Notes: generated by a model from the sequence alone, not told the origin. 64,000 nucleotides of DNA from Marinoscillum sp040218045 (GCA_040218045.1 JAVJQA010000042.1:77125-141124), one strand, 5' to 3'; positions 16,338-25,268 are shown, numbered from the stretch's first letter. Made by a program: numbers and translations.

Positions 16338-16555
16338 AAGAAGTTCGTTGGACTGAAACTGCCAAGAAGTCACTTCAGGAAGCTTCAGATTTTATCATTG
16401 AACTTTGGGGGTATTACCAGTGCTTTTCTGGACTGACATCAAAAGACCAATCCGTTTCAGGTTTGGAAATAACTCCTTCGGATTATTGGTTCAAAAACCA
16501 GAAAGTTTCAGGTTCTATTTTTGCTTATTTCGTTCTACCTTATCTCGATCGTTAA
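16334..16555 (+). pseudogene. decayed ParE/RelE-type toxin gene
   Basis: The first about 26 residues (KEVRWTETAKKSLQEASDFI and the following IELW) match the N-terminal strand and helix of ParE-like ribosome or gyrase toxins. From the GGGGG run near 16407 onward the frame loses any resemblance. A neighbouring frame there gives ITSAFLD, typical of the second helix, before a stop, and another frame gives GNNSFGLLVQKPESFRFYF, reminiscent of the later core strands. This suggests one or more frameshifts. The 3' end runs 41 bp into the convergent outer membrane protein gene and no tail repeat follows, so the module seems truncated as well. Confidence 0.55.
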
Positions 16556-17084
16556 GAATCCCGATTTTAAAAAACAGCATAGGCCCTCTGCTGATGTATT
16601 TGGTATTGAGATTGGCTTGGTAGTTGATACCCAGGCATGCTCTGGAGTATATTAAAAAGCCAATGCTCGCTTCCAGGTTGATTCCTGGATTGTACTCGTT
16701 TTTTCGCTTGTAAGAATAACCACTATATTTAGAATCGTCATCTACCTGAAAACGATACTGCCTATTGGATACCGAAGGACCAATCTCACACTCGAATCTG
16801 AAGTTTCTGGTTTCCTCATATTTACCAATCATTAAAGAATACTGATAGAGTTTTTCTGTGTTGTCATTCGAGCCCCAGACACTCTCTTCAGTGTTTAGGT
16901 AACCAAATGAGTACATAGTTTTATTGCGGATGAAGGAGCCTTCATATGATTGAGACCAATAACCTGCTATATTCTTCCAGTATGCCAACCCTGCTTTAGC
17001 AGTCAGGGAAAAGCCGTTAAAATTACTTTGCCCAAAGAGTAGGGAAGATACAAGCAGAGCTAAAAATGTAAGAATTGGTTTCAT
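16515..17084 (-). CDS. outer-membrane beta-barrel-like protein
   Basis: A 189-residue exported protein with a clear signal peptide (cleavage near LLFGQ). The mature part shows alternating amphipathic strands with many Tyr and Phe, typical of a small outer membrane barrel (TAKAGLAYWKNIAGYWSQ, then FRFECEIGPSVSN, then INLEASIGFLIYSRA). I recognise no named family. The last residues (DRDKVERNKQK) are charged and overlap the decayed toxin frame, so its 3' end may have been reshaped at the island boundary. Confidence 0.7.
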   Translation of the reverse strand: MKPILTFLALLVSSLLFGQSNFNGFSLTAKAGLAYWKNIAGYWSQSYEGSFIRNKTMYSFGYLNTEESVWGSNDNTEKLYQYSLMIGKYEETRNFRFECEIGPSVSNRQYRFQVDDDSKYSGYSYKRKNEYNPGINLEASIGFLIYSRACLGINYQANLNTKYISRGPMLFFKIGILNDRDKVERNKQK

Positions 17085-17429
17085 GTTTAATCATTGTTGG
17101 CTATTAAGTAGAACGCGGTGACGTGGCTTCAGTTTATATTTTAACTAATGGATTTAGAATCAGTAATATAGCGATTCCGTTCGGCTCAATGAGATTACAC
17201 GATGACTTTTGGGTATTATTGATATATGTGTTATACCGCTAGGCTTGCCTACAGGCAAAGGTGGGCATCTTCACTGCTAGAAGGATGGTTGAATGAAATG
17301 CAGCCTTTCAGGTGGTGCTCAAAGAGATCCCCTACTTTATGACTTTAGTTTTGCCTTGAAGATCAGATTAATGGTTGTTTGAAAGTTTTAGCTTGTCTGT
17401 GATTCTATAAGTTAATCAGCCGACTGAAA
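17085..17429. other. 345-bp intergenic stretch without a gene
   Basis: Nothing coding is supported. The only structure seen is a short palindrome TTGCCT-AC-AGGCAA at 17245-17258. It lies between two minus-strand genes and must contain the promoter of the outer membrane protein gene, which I could not pin down. Confidence 0.5.
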
Positions 17430-18353
17430 TCAATCCTCCCATTTTACATACTTCCGCCAGTTGTGCTGTTCTTGGAACCCCAGGACTTCTCGGATCTTTC
17501 GGTTGGAAAACAGCGCTTCGTGTCCTTCCAGCTCACGTGTTAGCGGTACCCCTGGAAAAAACTTTTCCGCCAATTCTTTACTTGGGACCACTGCACCATT
17601 GTGGTCGTTTCCCGCATTGAACACTTCGTATCCAAGCCCGTCTTTTTGCAGGCATAAATCAACGATCTGGCCCAGGTCACGTGCATCTATGTAGCAGAAG
17701 GCATTTCTCCGGCGTACCTCGGGATGTTTAAAATAGTGCGGAAACAGCTGGGCATATTCGTGCGGTTCGATCACGTTGCCAATCCGCAGCGCATAAATGT
17801 CTACGCCCGATCTGCGCTGGAAACTCCGTGCAGTTTTTTCATTGACTACTTTGGACAAGCCATAGCTATCCATCGGATCCACGTCATAGTCTTCTTCCAG
17901 AGGAAGCGAATGTGGATCTGCTTTTCCATCGGCGAAACAGATGCCATAAGTAGTTTCTGACGAAGCGATAATGATCTTTTTGATGCCCAGCTTCACGGCA
18001 GCTTCTATGACATTGTAGGTGCCCATGGTGTTGACCCGAAAAGTCTCATTGTCCGGTTTCAGGAGGATTCTGGGAACTGCGGCGAAATGAACGACTGCAT
18101 CAAATTTTGGGACACCATTGCCTGGCTCCAGTTCATCCAGGCCGGCATAAGAGCTCATGGCATTAAATATCTGCCCCGAATCGGTAATGTCTGCCTGAAG
18201 GTTATCTACTCCAGGATGGTCAAGGGGCGTCAAATCTACGTTCATCACCCTATGTCCCTGATCTAGTAAATAAGGAATGACATGTTTACCTGCTTTTCCT
18301 GATCCTCCCGTAAAAAATATGCGTTTGCCAGACATGAGTTTTTTTGATTGCAA
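17430..18353 (-). CDS. NAD-dependent epimerase/dehydratase (extended SDR)
   Basis: A 307-residue extended short-chain dehydrogenase. The nucleotide-binding motif GGSGKAGKHV, a TGGxGxxG variant, follows the first strand. The catalytic pair is in the YGLSK (YxxxK) motif, with SSETTYG supplying the Ser/Thr. The C-terminal half should bind a nucleotide sugar or similar substrate. Start may be the internal Met of MSGKRIFFTGG, six residues downstream. No sugar-pathway neighbours help to define the substrate. Confidence 0.88.
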   Translation of the reverse strand: MQSKKLMSGKRIFFTGGSGKAGKHVIPYLLDQGHRVMNVDLTPLDHPGVDNLQADITDSGQIFNAMSSYAGLDELEPGNGVPKFDAVVHFAAVPRILLKPDNETFRVNTMGTYNVIEAAVKLGIKKIIIASSETTYGICFADGKADPHSLPLEEDYDVDPMDSYGLSKVVNEKTARSFQRRSGVDIYALRIGNVIEPHEYAQLFPHYFKHPEVRRRNAFCYIDARDLGQIVDLCLQKDGLGYEVFNAGNDHNGAVVPSKELAEKFFPGVPLTRELEGHEALFSNRKIREVLGFQEQHNWRKYVKWED

Positions 18354-18445
18354 CTTAGTTAATTAATTGACTTTGACTGAAAACTTAGGAGTTAAAACCA
18401 AAACAACGAAAAGTTGCTTAATCAAAGATTGGAAGGGTATTCAAA

Positions 18446-18931
18446 CTAATTAGGTGAATGCAGGCCAATCTTATTCCCTTCTGAATCCAGGAAAATCGCG
18501 AAAAATCCGCTTTCATCTGCGTGAGAGGTCTTAGGGACAATGATTTTGCCCCCATTTCCCTCAACTTTGTCGAGGATAACCTGAAGATTCTCACCACCAT
18601 TAAGATATATGGTTACGCCGTTTGCAGCGGGTTGATATCCTTCACCTTTCATGATCACACCTGTTACCATCTGACCTTCATAGGGAAATATGCCCATCTC
18701 TATTTCCGGGAATTCCATGGTTTCGATAGCAATTCCTAAAATTTCCTGGTAGAACGTGACTGCTCTGGTCAGGTCTATGGCCGGGATTTCAAAAATGGAA
18801 ATAAAACTTTTCATGCTGTCTTTGTTTTGATTGTTGGATAAACTTTCAGTTTGCGCACTTACACTATTTGGATAGGCACAGAGTATGGCCAGGGCCAGTA
18901 CCACCACTGCTTTAGGTAATTTGTTCGTCAT
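18446..18931 (-). CDS. exported VOC (glyoxalase-like) protein
   Basis: A 161-residue protein in which a typical vicinal-oxygen-chelate domain (from SFISIFEIPAIDLTRAVTFY to the end, with the C-terminal GFFAIFLDSEGNKIGLHS motif) is preceded by a 27-residue signal peptide ending VSAQ. VOC proteins of this PhnB/YaeR-like type are usually cytoplasmic. The internal Met before KSFISIF would give an ordinary cytoplasmic protein, so an alternative start is possible. Metal-ligand residues are not certain. It lies between an epimerase and an AraC regulator, all on the minus strand. Confidence 0.82.
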   Translation of the reverse strand: MTNKLPKAVVVLALAILCAYPNSVSAQTESLSNNQNKDSMKSFISIFEIPAIDLTRAVTFYQEILGIAIETMEFPEIEMGIFPYEGQMVTGVIMKGEGYQPAANGVTIYLNGGENLQVILDKVEGNGGKIIVPKTSHADESGFFAIFLDSEGNKIGLHSPN

Positions 18932-19034
18932 TTTCTTCTTGGTTCTGATTTTAACCGAAATTCAATGCCGTTTGGTTAAGCTTATATTACCCTTTAAAAG
19001 TCGTTCTGTTAACCTGCTTAAGTCCGGCAGGCAG

Positions 19035-19073
19035 GGAATCTTTACGTCAACCTTTGTTTATCATAAAGATTCC
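19035..19073. repeat. inverted repeat in the VOC/AraC gap
   Basis: GGAATCTTTA (19035-19044) and TAAAGATTCC (19064-19073) are a perfect 10-bp pair around 19 bases. CCGGCAGGCAG just upstream is of the GC-rich kind often seen at degenerate intergenic repeats. No T-tract follows, so it is not an obvious terminator. Confidence 0.45.
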
Positions 19074-19179
19074 TGTTGAAATGACCAAATCAAAAAAGCT
19101 TAACTACAAGGCATGAAATCTGATTTTAAGCATAGTTACATCAGATGACTAGACGAAAATTGTAAAAGTGCGACAGCCT

Positions 19180-20007
19180 CTAGTCTTTAGAATAAATAAG
19201 CGAAGAGAGCATCATCTGATCCGCATTCAGGTACTCTTTAGGATTGATCCCGGTAAACTCTTTGAAATCTTTAATGAAATGAGCCTGGTCATAATACTCG
19301 TTTTCGTATGCCACCTGGGTAAGATTTTCACCATGTTTGTTAAGCATCATTTTTAAAGCTGCCTGCAATCTGATGATTTTGCCGAGCTGCTTCGGGCTGA
19401 TCCCCACTTGTTTTGAGAATTTCCGCTCAAGGTTCCTTCTTTTGGAAAGGTCGTCTTTTAGTATGGAGTGTATTGAAGCGCTGCCTTTGGTTTGCGACAA
19501 GGCATCAATGGTTGATTTTACAATGTGGTCAATAATCGATTGATCTTTTAACTTCTCAAGCAGGAAGGTTTCTACTGCTTCAATTCTTGATTGTGTGGAT
19601 GGAGCATTGATTATTTTTTGTTCGAGTTCTTTGGCCTCATGTTCTGCAAATAGGGAAACCAGAGGAGTTTCCTTATCGGCTAATTCCCGGATAGGCGTGT
19701 GGATAAAATTGGAAAACCCGTATGGGTAAAACCGTACGGCAAAAGTGTTGACATAGCCAGTAGGCTGCACAAAATAGGGTTTGGTAATTTGCCCAAAGAC
19801 CATGGCCCGTGGCTGGATGATAAATTCATTGTCAGAAGTGAAGCGTTTTATGTCATCTCCCAGGATGAAACACATCTCAATACATCCATCAGGGATTATA
19901 CGCTGTTTAGGAGCTGTCAGGTCACCGGGGACTTCCAAAATCCAATGGCACTTGACTATGGCGTCAAGGTCAGGGTGCGGTTCAAAAGTTTCATAGTTCA
20001 TGAGCAA
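19180..20007 (-). CDS. AraC-family transcriptional regulator
   Basis: A 275-residue regulator. The N-terminal part (YETFEPHPDLDAIVKCHWI onward, with PDGCIEMCFILGD) is the sensor domain common in Bacteroidota AraC proteins that act on small neighbouring enzymes. The C-terminal about 100 residues contain two helix-turn-helix motifs, including SKQVGISPKQLGKIIRLQ and the signature YYDQAHFIKDFKEFTGINP. The start may be the second Met (MNYETF, at 20001). It could control the VOC gene downstream on the same strand, which is inference from position. Confidence 0.92.
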   Translation of the reverse strand: MLMNYETFEPHPDLDAIVKCHWILEVPGDLTAPKQRIIPDGCIEMCFILGDDIKRFTSDNEFIIQPRAMVFGQITKPYFVQPTGYVNTFAVRFYPYGFSNFIHTPIRELADKETPLVSLFAEHEAKELEQKIINAPSTQSRIEAVETFLLEKLKDQSIIDHIVKSTIDALSQTKGSASIHSILKDDLSKRRNLERKFSKQVGISPKQLGKIIRLQAALKMMLNKHGENLTQVAYENEYYDQAHFIKDFKEFTGINPKEYLNADQMMLSSLIYSKD

Positions 20008-20039
20008 TGTTTTTGTGAAGGGTGAGCATCAGGGTGCCT

Positions 20040-20140
20040 CAATGCTATTAAGTTAAGTCACTTTAGAAGTCCTTCTCCTGTGGGAGAAGGATTTAGGATG
20101 AGGTCAAGTAAAGGCAAAACCTCTTAACTTAATAGCATTG
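20040..20140. repeat. REP/MITE-like palindromic element with 18-bp ends
   Basis: The ends 20040-20057 and 20123-20140 are perfectly inverted over 18 bp. Inside, CCTTCTCC (20071-20078) and GGAGAAGG (20083-20090) form a tight hairpin around TGTG, followed by ATTTAGGATGAGGT. This core resembles the CTCTCC..GGAGAG..GGTGAGG class of palindromic repeats scattered in many bacterial genomes, some of which are moved by REP-associated transposases. None is encoded in the window. Confidence 0.6.
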
Positions 20141-20292
20141 CAGAGTGCCTGGCTTTCCGCATCTCCAAAGTAGCTGAATATTGGCTGTCAAGCAAAAAAT
20201 GACCATCTGGAATTAAAAAATGAATGCATCCGATTAAAATAGGATCATTTGATGCCAAAAACGTCCGTTTTCGAGAAGAAAATGACTTAGCC

Positions 20293-20316
20293 CTTGTTGG
20301 TGTTATCACCAACAAG
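20293..20316. repeat. perfect 10-bp stem hairpin
   Basis: CTTGTTGGTG (20293-20302) pairs with CACCAACAAG (20307-20316) around TTAT. A similar GTTGGTG/CACCAAC hairpin occurs at 25371-25388, suggesting a shared repeat family. Confidence 0.5.
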
Positions 20317-20485
20317 CAACACACAATTGGCTACTACCTCCAGAAAAAACAACACCTCACCCCGCTCTTCTTAATTTGTGCCATAGGCAAAGGACGAGAC
20401 AAGCATAGATACTCCATGGATAAAGCATGGACTAAGCATGGATAGTGCATGGGAGTTACGGGTCAGTCGTTTCCCCCGCTCTTCG

Positions 20486-20655
20486 GGATTTATGCCACAG
20501 GTATTCCTAAATAACACCCGCAGCTCTTAGGGATTTGTTGGATTACTCCAAATGAATGCCTGTGGCGTAAATCCATAAACTCGACCATTCGAATTGATCT
20601 GCAGGGATGCCATGCAGCACAAATCCGAATGAGCCAGGCAACACCAACAGAGGCG
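20486..20655. repeat. cluster of degenerate GGATTTGTGCC-type repeats
   Basis: A 20-base motif at 20486-20505 is inverted with two mismatches at 20555-20574. A third related copy lies inverted at 20605-20626. AACACCAACAGAGGCG (20640-20655) is identical to 25380-25395. The same motif family occurs at 25269-25290, so two intergenic regions about 5 kb apart share remnants of one repeat. Confidence 0.55.
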
Positions 20656-20710
20656 GATATCCAATAAGTAAGTGTAACGGGATTAATCATCTCGTTTTGG
20701 GTCAAATGAA

Positions 20711-20735
20711 GAAAACCCCTTCCTTCTGAAAGGGG
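20711..20735 (-). terminator. rho-independent terminator after the 552-residue protein gene
   Basis: On the minus strand CCCCTTTC (20728-20735) pairs with GGAAGGGG (20716-20723, one G-T pair) around a 4-base loop, followed by TTTTC. It lies 90 bases after the stop codon at 20825. Confidence 0.65.
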
Positions 20736-20824
20736 CTCTCCACTCTCTATTTTAATAAAGCCTCAAAGTCTATTCAAATATTGAGAGTTAAAGACTGTTT
20801 TAGACTTGAGGACTGTATTGGGTT

Positions 20825-22483
20825 TTACTTAATGATAGCCATTTTGTACTCATTTTTGCTGGAGCGAGTTGGTAGCATGATTCCTCCATCAACGGCTTGA
20901 AAAATAGCATTCTCTCCCAGGATCACATCATCATTGATGTCTACTGGAGCCGAAATGGATTTGTTGTCCGGGTTGATCTTCACAATCCGGCCATAGGTCA
21001 TTAATTCATCCACCCGGCTAAAATTTACGTTTTTGGCATAACTGGAGCCGCTTCTGCTATAGGATTTGGATACTCCCAGGCCCATTGCAGCAGCTTGCTC
21101 TCTAAACAGCAGGTAGAATTCATCACCTGCAGTAGCCATCTCCACCCCATATTCAAATAGCTCTTTTCCATCTACTCGACCTAATAGATATACGGCTTTT
21201 AATTGTGCCATATTGCTGTATTGGAATATCAGGTATTCGCTGCCTGTGGTAGCGCAGGAGATCAAGTCCCCGTTTGGCGCAGTGTTGTGGTATATGAATC
21301 TGATGTCCTTGAATTTTAGTTTACCTTTTTCTTTTGGTGGTGTCACGAGTAGGGTGGACTCTATATCATCATAGCTGACAGATTCTTGAGCAACCACCTG
21401 ACCATTGCTGATTTTTACCATTTGAAAGTGAGAAGGCGAACCAACATCCGCACGATAATAGCCATCATGGCCACCATTTACCGAACCCAATACATAGTGG
21501 TCATTCTTAATTCCAAAGAGTGAGAAATTGCCCCGAACGGAGAGGGACTTAAATGTGACATTCTCCATAACGTTGCCCTCTGTGTTGAAGGTCATGTAAG
21601 TCATGTAAGGTGTGCCGCTGGCCTGCCACTTCTTATGAGCAGAAATGGTACTTGGAGCGTTCAGGGTAGAAATGAGCACGGACCGATCCAGTGAGCCTGT
21701 GTATCCATTGGTGACGTGGAGTTGATTGTACTCTAGCACATGCTCCTGGATGTTGGAGAATGATTCACTTTTACCGTCAAATTTCCCAGTGATCACCACG
21801 TTTTGTGCATTTGGTGAGTCTTTGTCCAGTTTGGCATTTTTACCAATAAAGGAAATTTGTCCCTTGGAATCCAGATACCCAACAGTAGTGGGCAACCATC
21901 CTTCTAAGATATTGTAAGAGCTATTGATATTGTCCTCGGGGCTGGCGTGTGCTGCATAAATGTTGAGTTTCATGTCCGATACGTAATCAGCAGTAGGATT
22001 AAAGCGAAATCCGCGGAGCACTTTAGTATAGGCAATATAATTACGCCCATATTGTGTTCCCACGGCATATTCAGGTTCGAAATACCCACGTTCTATTTTA
22101 AGTTTACCGAGTATCCCGTTGGCCGTTACGAGTCTTAGGATCTGCTTTCCAGCCGCTGGGTTCTTAACTTCGTCCGGAGCAGGGATCTCCACACCATACT
22201 TATTGATCGACTCAGGACTTGCTATTTCGCTATTGTTGCTGATGATTTTGCCAGATTGATCCACTGTGACTTCATCAAACCCCAGTCCATTCTTTTTGAG
22301 GTCATATGCAATGAACATTTGAATGTTATCACCGGATTGCGTAGTGGTGACATACATGCCTTTTTTCTGGGCATCTTTAGATACTGGCAGGTCTACTTCT
22401 TTAAGTTTTAGCGCTTGTGCATTCAGGTCGAGCACGAGGCAAATGAATAGTGCTGACCATGTTAGTTTTGTTGTGATTTTCAT
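20825..22483 (-). CDS. large secreted protein of unknown function
   Basis: A 552-residue exported protein: signal peptide to about LDLNAQA, then a long beta-rich chain with repeated short strands, compatible with a beta-propeller (segments such as HYVLGSVNGGHDGYYRADVG and GDEFYLLFREQAAAMGLGVS). No catalytic motif or T9SS C-terminal domain is recognisable. It lies 109 bases downstream of the histidine kinase/LuxR regulator pair on the same strand, so it may be a regulatory target or part of the same transcript. It ends in front of a good terminator. Confidence 0.8.
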   Translation of the reverse strand: MKITTKLTWSALFICLVLDLNAQALKLKEVDLPVSKDAQKKGMYVTTTQSGDNIQMFIAYDLKKNGLGFDEVTVDQSGKIISNNSEIASPESINKYGVEIPAPDEVKNPAAGKQILRLVTANGILGKLKIERGYFEPEYAVGTQYGRNYIAYTKVLRGFRFNPTADYVSDMKLNIYAAHASPEDNINSSYNILEGWLPTTVGYLDSKGQISFIGKNAKLDKDSPNAQNVVITGKFDGKSESFSNIQEHVLEYNQLHVTNGYTGSLDRSVLISTLNAPSTISAHKKWQASGTPYMTYMTFNTEGNVMENVTFKSLSVRGNFSLFGIKNDHYVLGSVNGGHDGYYRADVGSPSHFQMVKISNGQVVAQESVSYDDIESTLLVTPPKEKGKLKFKDIRFIYHNTAPNGDLISCATTGSEYLIFQYSNMAQLKAVYLLGRVDGKELFEYGVEMATAGDEFYLLFREQAAAMGLGVSKSYSRSGSSYAKNVNFSRVDELMTYGRIVKINPDNKSISAPVDINDDVILGENAIFQAVDGGIMLPTRSSKNEYKMAIIK

Positions 22484-22592
22484 GACTTTGAGACTTTTGT
22501 TGATAATAAAGGCAAGATGGATATTGTAATAAGAGGTCTCAAGTCCTGAAAATGGGGTAATTGATTAGGGAAAATAGGGTATTGTTATTTTT

Positions 22593-23246
22593 TTAGAGGT
22601 CAATCAAGCCTTCTTTAATGGAAATACGGATCAGGTCAGCGGCATTTTTAGCATCTAGTTTTTTGAGAAGGGCTTTCCTGTAAGACTCGATTGTTTTTTC
22701 AGACAAGTGAAGTTCTGCTGCCATAATTTTACTGGAAGCACCTTCAGCCAACAACTTCAGAATGCTCCTTTCCCGATCATTGAGAAGTGATAACAATCGC
22801 ACATTTGACTCCCGGCTCAGGGTAAGACTGGAGGCGCTTACAATTGATTCAGTTAGTTGGCTGGAATAAAACTTACTTCCGTTGAGCACCATTTGTATGC
22901 CTTGAATAAACTCTTCCTGAGAGGTATTTTTAAGGATGTAGCCAGAAACTCCCATATTCATCAGTTTGCTGACAATCGGTTTTTCATGATGGAGCGTCAG
23001 AATTATAACCTTTGGGGGATGGTCTGCTTTGAGAAGGATTTCGGTTGCTTGCAAACCATTTAGCTTTGGCATATCCAAATCCATCAAGACCAAATCCGGT
23101 TTCAATATTTGAATCTTCTTTAGTGCTTCCTCTCCATTGTTGGCATACCCGATCAATTCCAAATCAGGAATTTTAGCAATCATATTAGAGATTCCATCAA
23201 TGATTAACTGGTGATCGTCTGCGATAAAAATGGTTTTGGTATTCAT
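22593..23246 (-). CDS. NarL/LuxR-type response regulator
   Basis: A 217-residue two-domain regulator. The receiver domain (1-120) has Asp10/Asp11 and phospho-acceptor Asp56 in LVLMDLDMP. The C-terminal LuxR helix-turn-helix (about 150-215) has LNDRERSILKLLAEGASSK and the recognition helix HLSEKTIESYRKALLKKL. It overlaps the kinase gene by four bases (ATGA), so kinase and regulator are translationally coupled cognate partners. Confidence 0.95.
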   Translation of the reverse strand: MNTKTIFIADDHQLIIDGISNMIAKIPDLELIGYANNGEEALKKIQILKPDLVLMDLDMPKLNGLQATEILLKADHPPKVIILTLHHEKPIVSKLMNMGVSGYILKNTSQEEFIQGIQMVLNGSKFYSSQLTESIVSASSLTLSRESNVRLLSLLNDRERSILKLLAEGASSKIMAAELHLSEKTIESYRKALLKKLDAKNAADLIRISIKEGLIDL

Positions 23247-25165
23247 GAGCTCAAAGGGGCAGAGACTGTGGCAATGGTGCCTTTCGATCCGGCGGATTCG
23301 TAATTTATGGTGCCTTTGATCACTTCCAATCTGCTTTTAATGTTATTAAGGCCATGTCCTGCTGTAGTTAAAGATGGGTCTATACCTTTGCCGTCATCTT
23401 CCACAGTAAGGGTCAACCTGTTTCCAATTTTGAACAGTTGAACGGATACTTCTGTTGCATCGGCATGTTTCAGGATGTTTTGCACCAGTTCCTGCGTAAT
23501 CCTAAAGAAGCTGATCTCCATCGTTTCATGGTACCGTTGATCTGCCTGGTGGTGTTCGAAAGAGCATTCTATATCCAGATAAGCAAAGGTGTTATCGAGT
23601 AAGTCAGAGATAGCTGGCACCAATCCGAGCTCCATGAGTGTTTTTGGCATCATTTGATGGGAAATAGAACGAACCTCGTCAGTAGCATTGCTCAGCGCCT
23701 TAATGAGATGTGTTGTTTTATTCCTGGCCTCTTGATTAGCAGATGGGATTTCTTCACTGAATTGAGACAGTGCCATTTTTATACCACTGAGCTGTTGCCC
23801 CACACCATCATGCAGGTTCTTTGATATGACCTGCCGCTCCCTCTCCGTGGCCTCAAACACAGCACGGATCGTGTTTTCTTTCTCACCAATGATTGCCAGT
23901 TGCAATTTGGATTTCTGACGTCCTTTGATGTAGATATAGTAGGCAATACCAAATAGTACAAATACAACAAGAACCAGGAGCAAGATGATGCTTTGTGTCC
24001 TTTGGGTGGTTAGTTCAGACTGTTGTTGTTCAAGAGTTAGGGCTTGTTTGGATATTTTAGCCTCTTTCTGGGCAGTTTCATACTGTACCTGAAGTTCATT
24101 GATATGGGTTGTTGAGCGTTCGTTGAAAATCGAATCTTGGTAAACCTTGTATTGCTTGTATGCTGTTAAGGACTCTTTTGGCTGTCCTATTTTTTCCAGG
24201 TAAACGGATTTAAACAGGTATCCATCCACAAGTAAATTCTTAAAGCCACCCTTCTTAGCACTTTCAATGGCTTTATCAAAGGTAGCGAGTGTTTCCGGTT
24301 TGTTCAGCACACCCTGAGCCTCCGCTAGGTTAAGTAATCCCATAATAGTCGCTCTTTGATCGCCATACTTTTTAGCTTCTTCAATGCTCTCACTATAGTA
24401 TTTGATGGCTGCTTCAAAATCATTTAGATAGAAGTAATTAACGCCAATATTGGAGAGAATGGGGGCTACACTTGTGTCAAATTCACGAAGGTTGGCCAAG
24501 GCTGATTGATATAATCTGATGGCCTCTTTGAAGTTTCCCTGTGTAGTTTGGAGGTTGCCCAAGTATACATTGGTATTGCCAACGAGGAAAGGATTTCCCG
24601 TTTCTTCGGCTAGCTCGAATGCCTGTTGGTGATAGGTTAATGCTTCTGATGTTTTACCCAAAGTAAACAGGACTTCCCCTATATTGTTGAGCGTGGTGAC
24701 TCTGCCATTTTTGCTTGAGTTACCTGACCTGAAATTCATGGACTCGTAGAAGTTTTCCAAAGCCAAATCATACTCGCCTTTGTATTTCTGGATGGTACCA
24801 AATCCATTGTAAATCACTGCGATGGTGCTTGAATCCTTGAGAATTTGTGCATGTTTAAGGCTGAGATCATAATATGCCCTGGCTGAATCAAAGTCACTGT
24901 ACTTTTCAAATTGGACAAGACCTAATTTGTGATATATGACACTTAATGCTTTGTGATCATCCGCCTCCACACTAGTCAGTGCCAGATTGGCGTAATGTTC
25001 CAGTGAATCCCAGTTTTTAAATGTCTGATTTGATAGTTTATCGAGGATAGTTGTGTTTGACTCCTTTACCTGGGCAGCAATAGTGTAGCAAATGAGGAAG
25101 CAAGCAATACTCAATAATAGTTGCTGACTAATATTGTTCATAGAAAATGCAAGAAATTGGATCAC
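23243..25165 (-). CDS. TPR-containing sensor histidine kinase (HisKA_3 type)
   Basis: A 640-residue kinase. A signal peptide or first membrane segment is followed by about eight tetratricopeptide repeats (about residues 60-370) that would sit outside the cytoplasmic membrane. One transmembrane helix (IILLLVLVVFVLFGIAYYIY, about 395-415) and a short coiled coil follow. HisKA_3 has the phospho-accepting His in ISKNLHDGVGQQL, and a HATPase domain ends the protein, with NILKHADA and VEDDGKGI. The signal sensed by the TPR region is unknown. The start may be the ninth codon (MNNISQQ, 25141). It pairs with the downstream LuxR regulator. Confidence 0.93.
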   Translation of the reverse strand: MIQFLAFSMNNISQQLLLSIACFLICYTIAAQVKESNTTILDKLSNQTFKNWDSLEHYANLALTSVEADDHKALSVIYHKLGLVQFEKYSDFDSARAYYDLSLKHAQILKDSSTIAVIYNGFGTIQKYKGEYDLALENFYESMNFRSGNSSKNGRVTTLNNIGEVLFTLGKTSEALTYHQQAFELAEETGNPFLVGNTNVYLGNLQTTQGNFKEAIRLYQSALANLREFDTSVAPILSNIGVNYFYLNDFEAAIKYYSESIEEAKKYGDQRATIMGLLNLAEAQGVLNKPETLATFDKAIESAKKGGFKNLLVDGYLFKSVYLEKIGQPKESLTAYKQYKVYQDSIFNERSTTHINELQVQYETAQKEAKISKQALTLEQQQSELTTQRTQSIILLLVLVVFVLFGIAYYIYIKGRQKSKLQLAIIGEKENTIRAVFEATERERQVISKNLHDGVGQQLSGIKMALSQFSEEIPSANQEARNKTTHLIKALSNATDEVRSISHQMMPKTLMELGLVPAISDLLDNTFAYLDIECSFEHHQADQRYHETMEISFFRITQELVQNILKHADATEVSVQLFKIGNRLTLTVEDDGKGIDPSLTTAGHGLNNIKSRLEVIKGTINYESAGSKGTIATVSAPLSS

Positions 25166-25268
25166 TCCAAATTACCATTTTTTTTTACATGTTTCATAAA
25201 ATGACCGATGAGTGTTTTCTTTAAAAATCAGGGGCTCAAACTCATTGGTATCTGTTGATCATTCATCG

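Larger units (their letters stand above)
20008..20824. other. 817-bp gene-free region dense in palindromes
   Basis: No credible gene. The region holds a 101-bp element with terminal inverted repeats (20040-20140), a perfect hairpin (20293-20316), a group of degenerate GGATTTGTGCC-type repeats (20486-20626), CATGGA direct repeats near 20415-20450, and the terminator of the next gene. A 73-codon plus frame at 20224-20445 is not supported by any recognisable feature. Confidence 0.6.

Noticed and set aside
16405..16623. 72-codon frame overlapping the toxin remnant
   Set aside because: Partly resembles a shifted toxin core but has no sensible start; treated as evidence of frameshift, not as a gene.
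20224..20445. 73-codon plus-strand frame
   Set aside because: Lies across a hairpin and CATGGA direct repeats in a palindrome-rich gap; no family resemblance.
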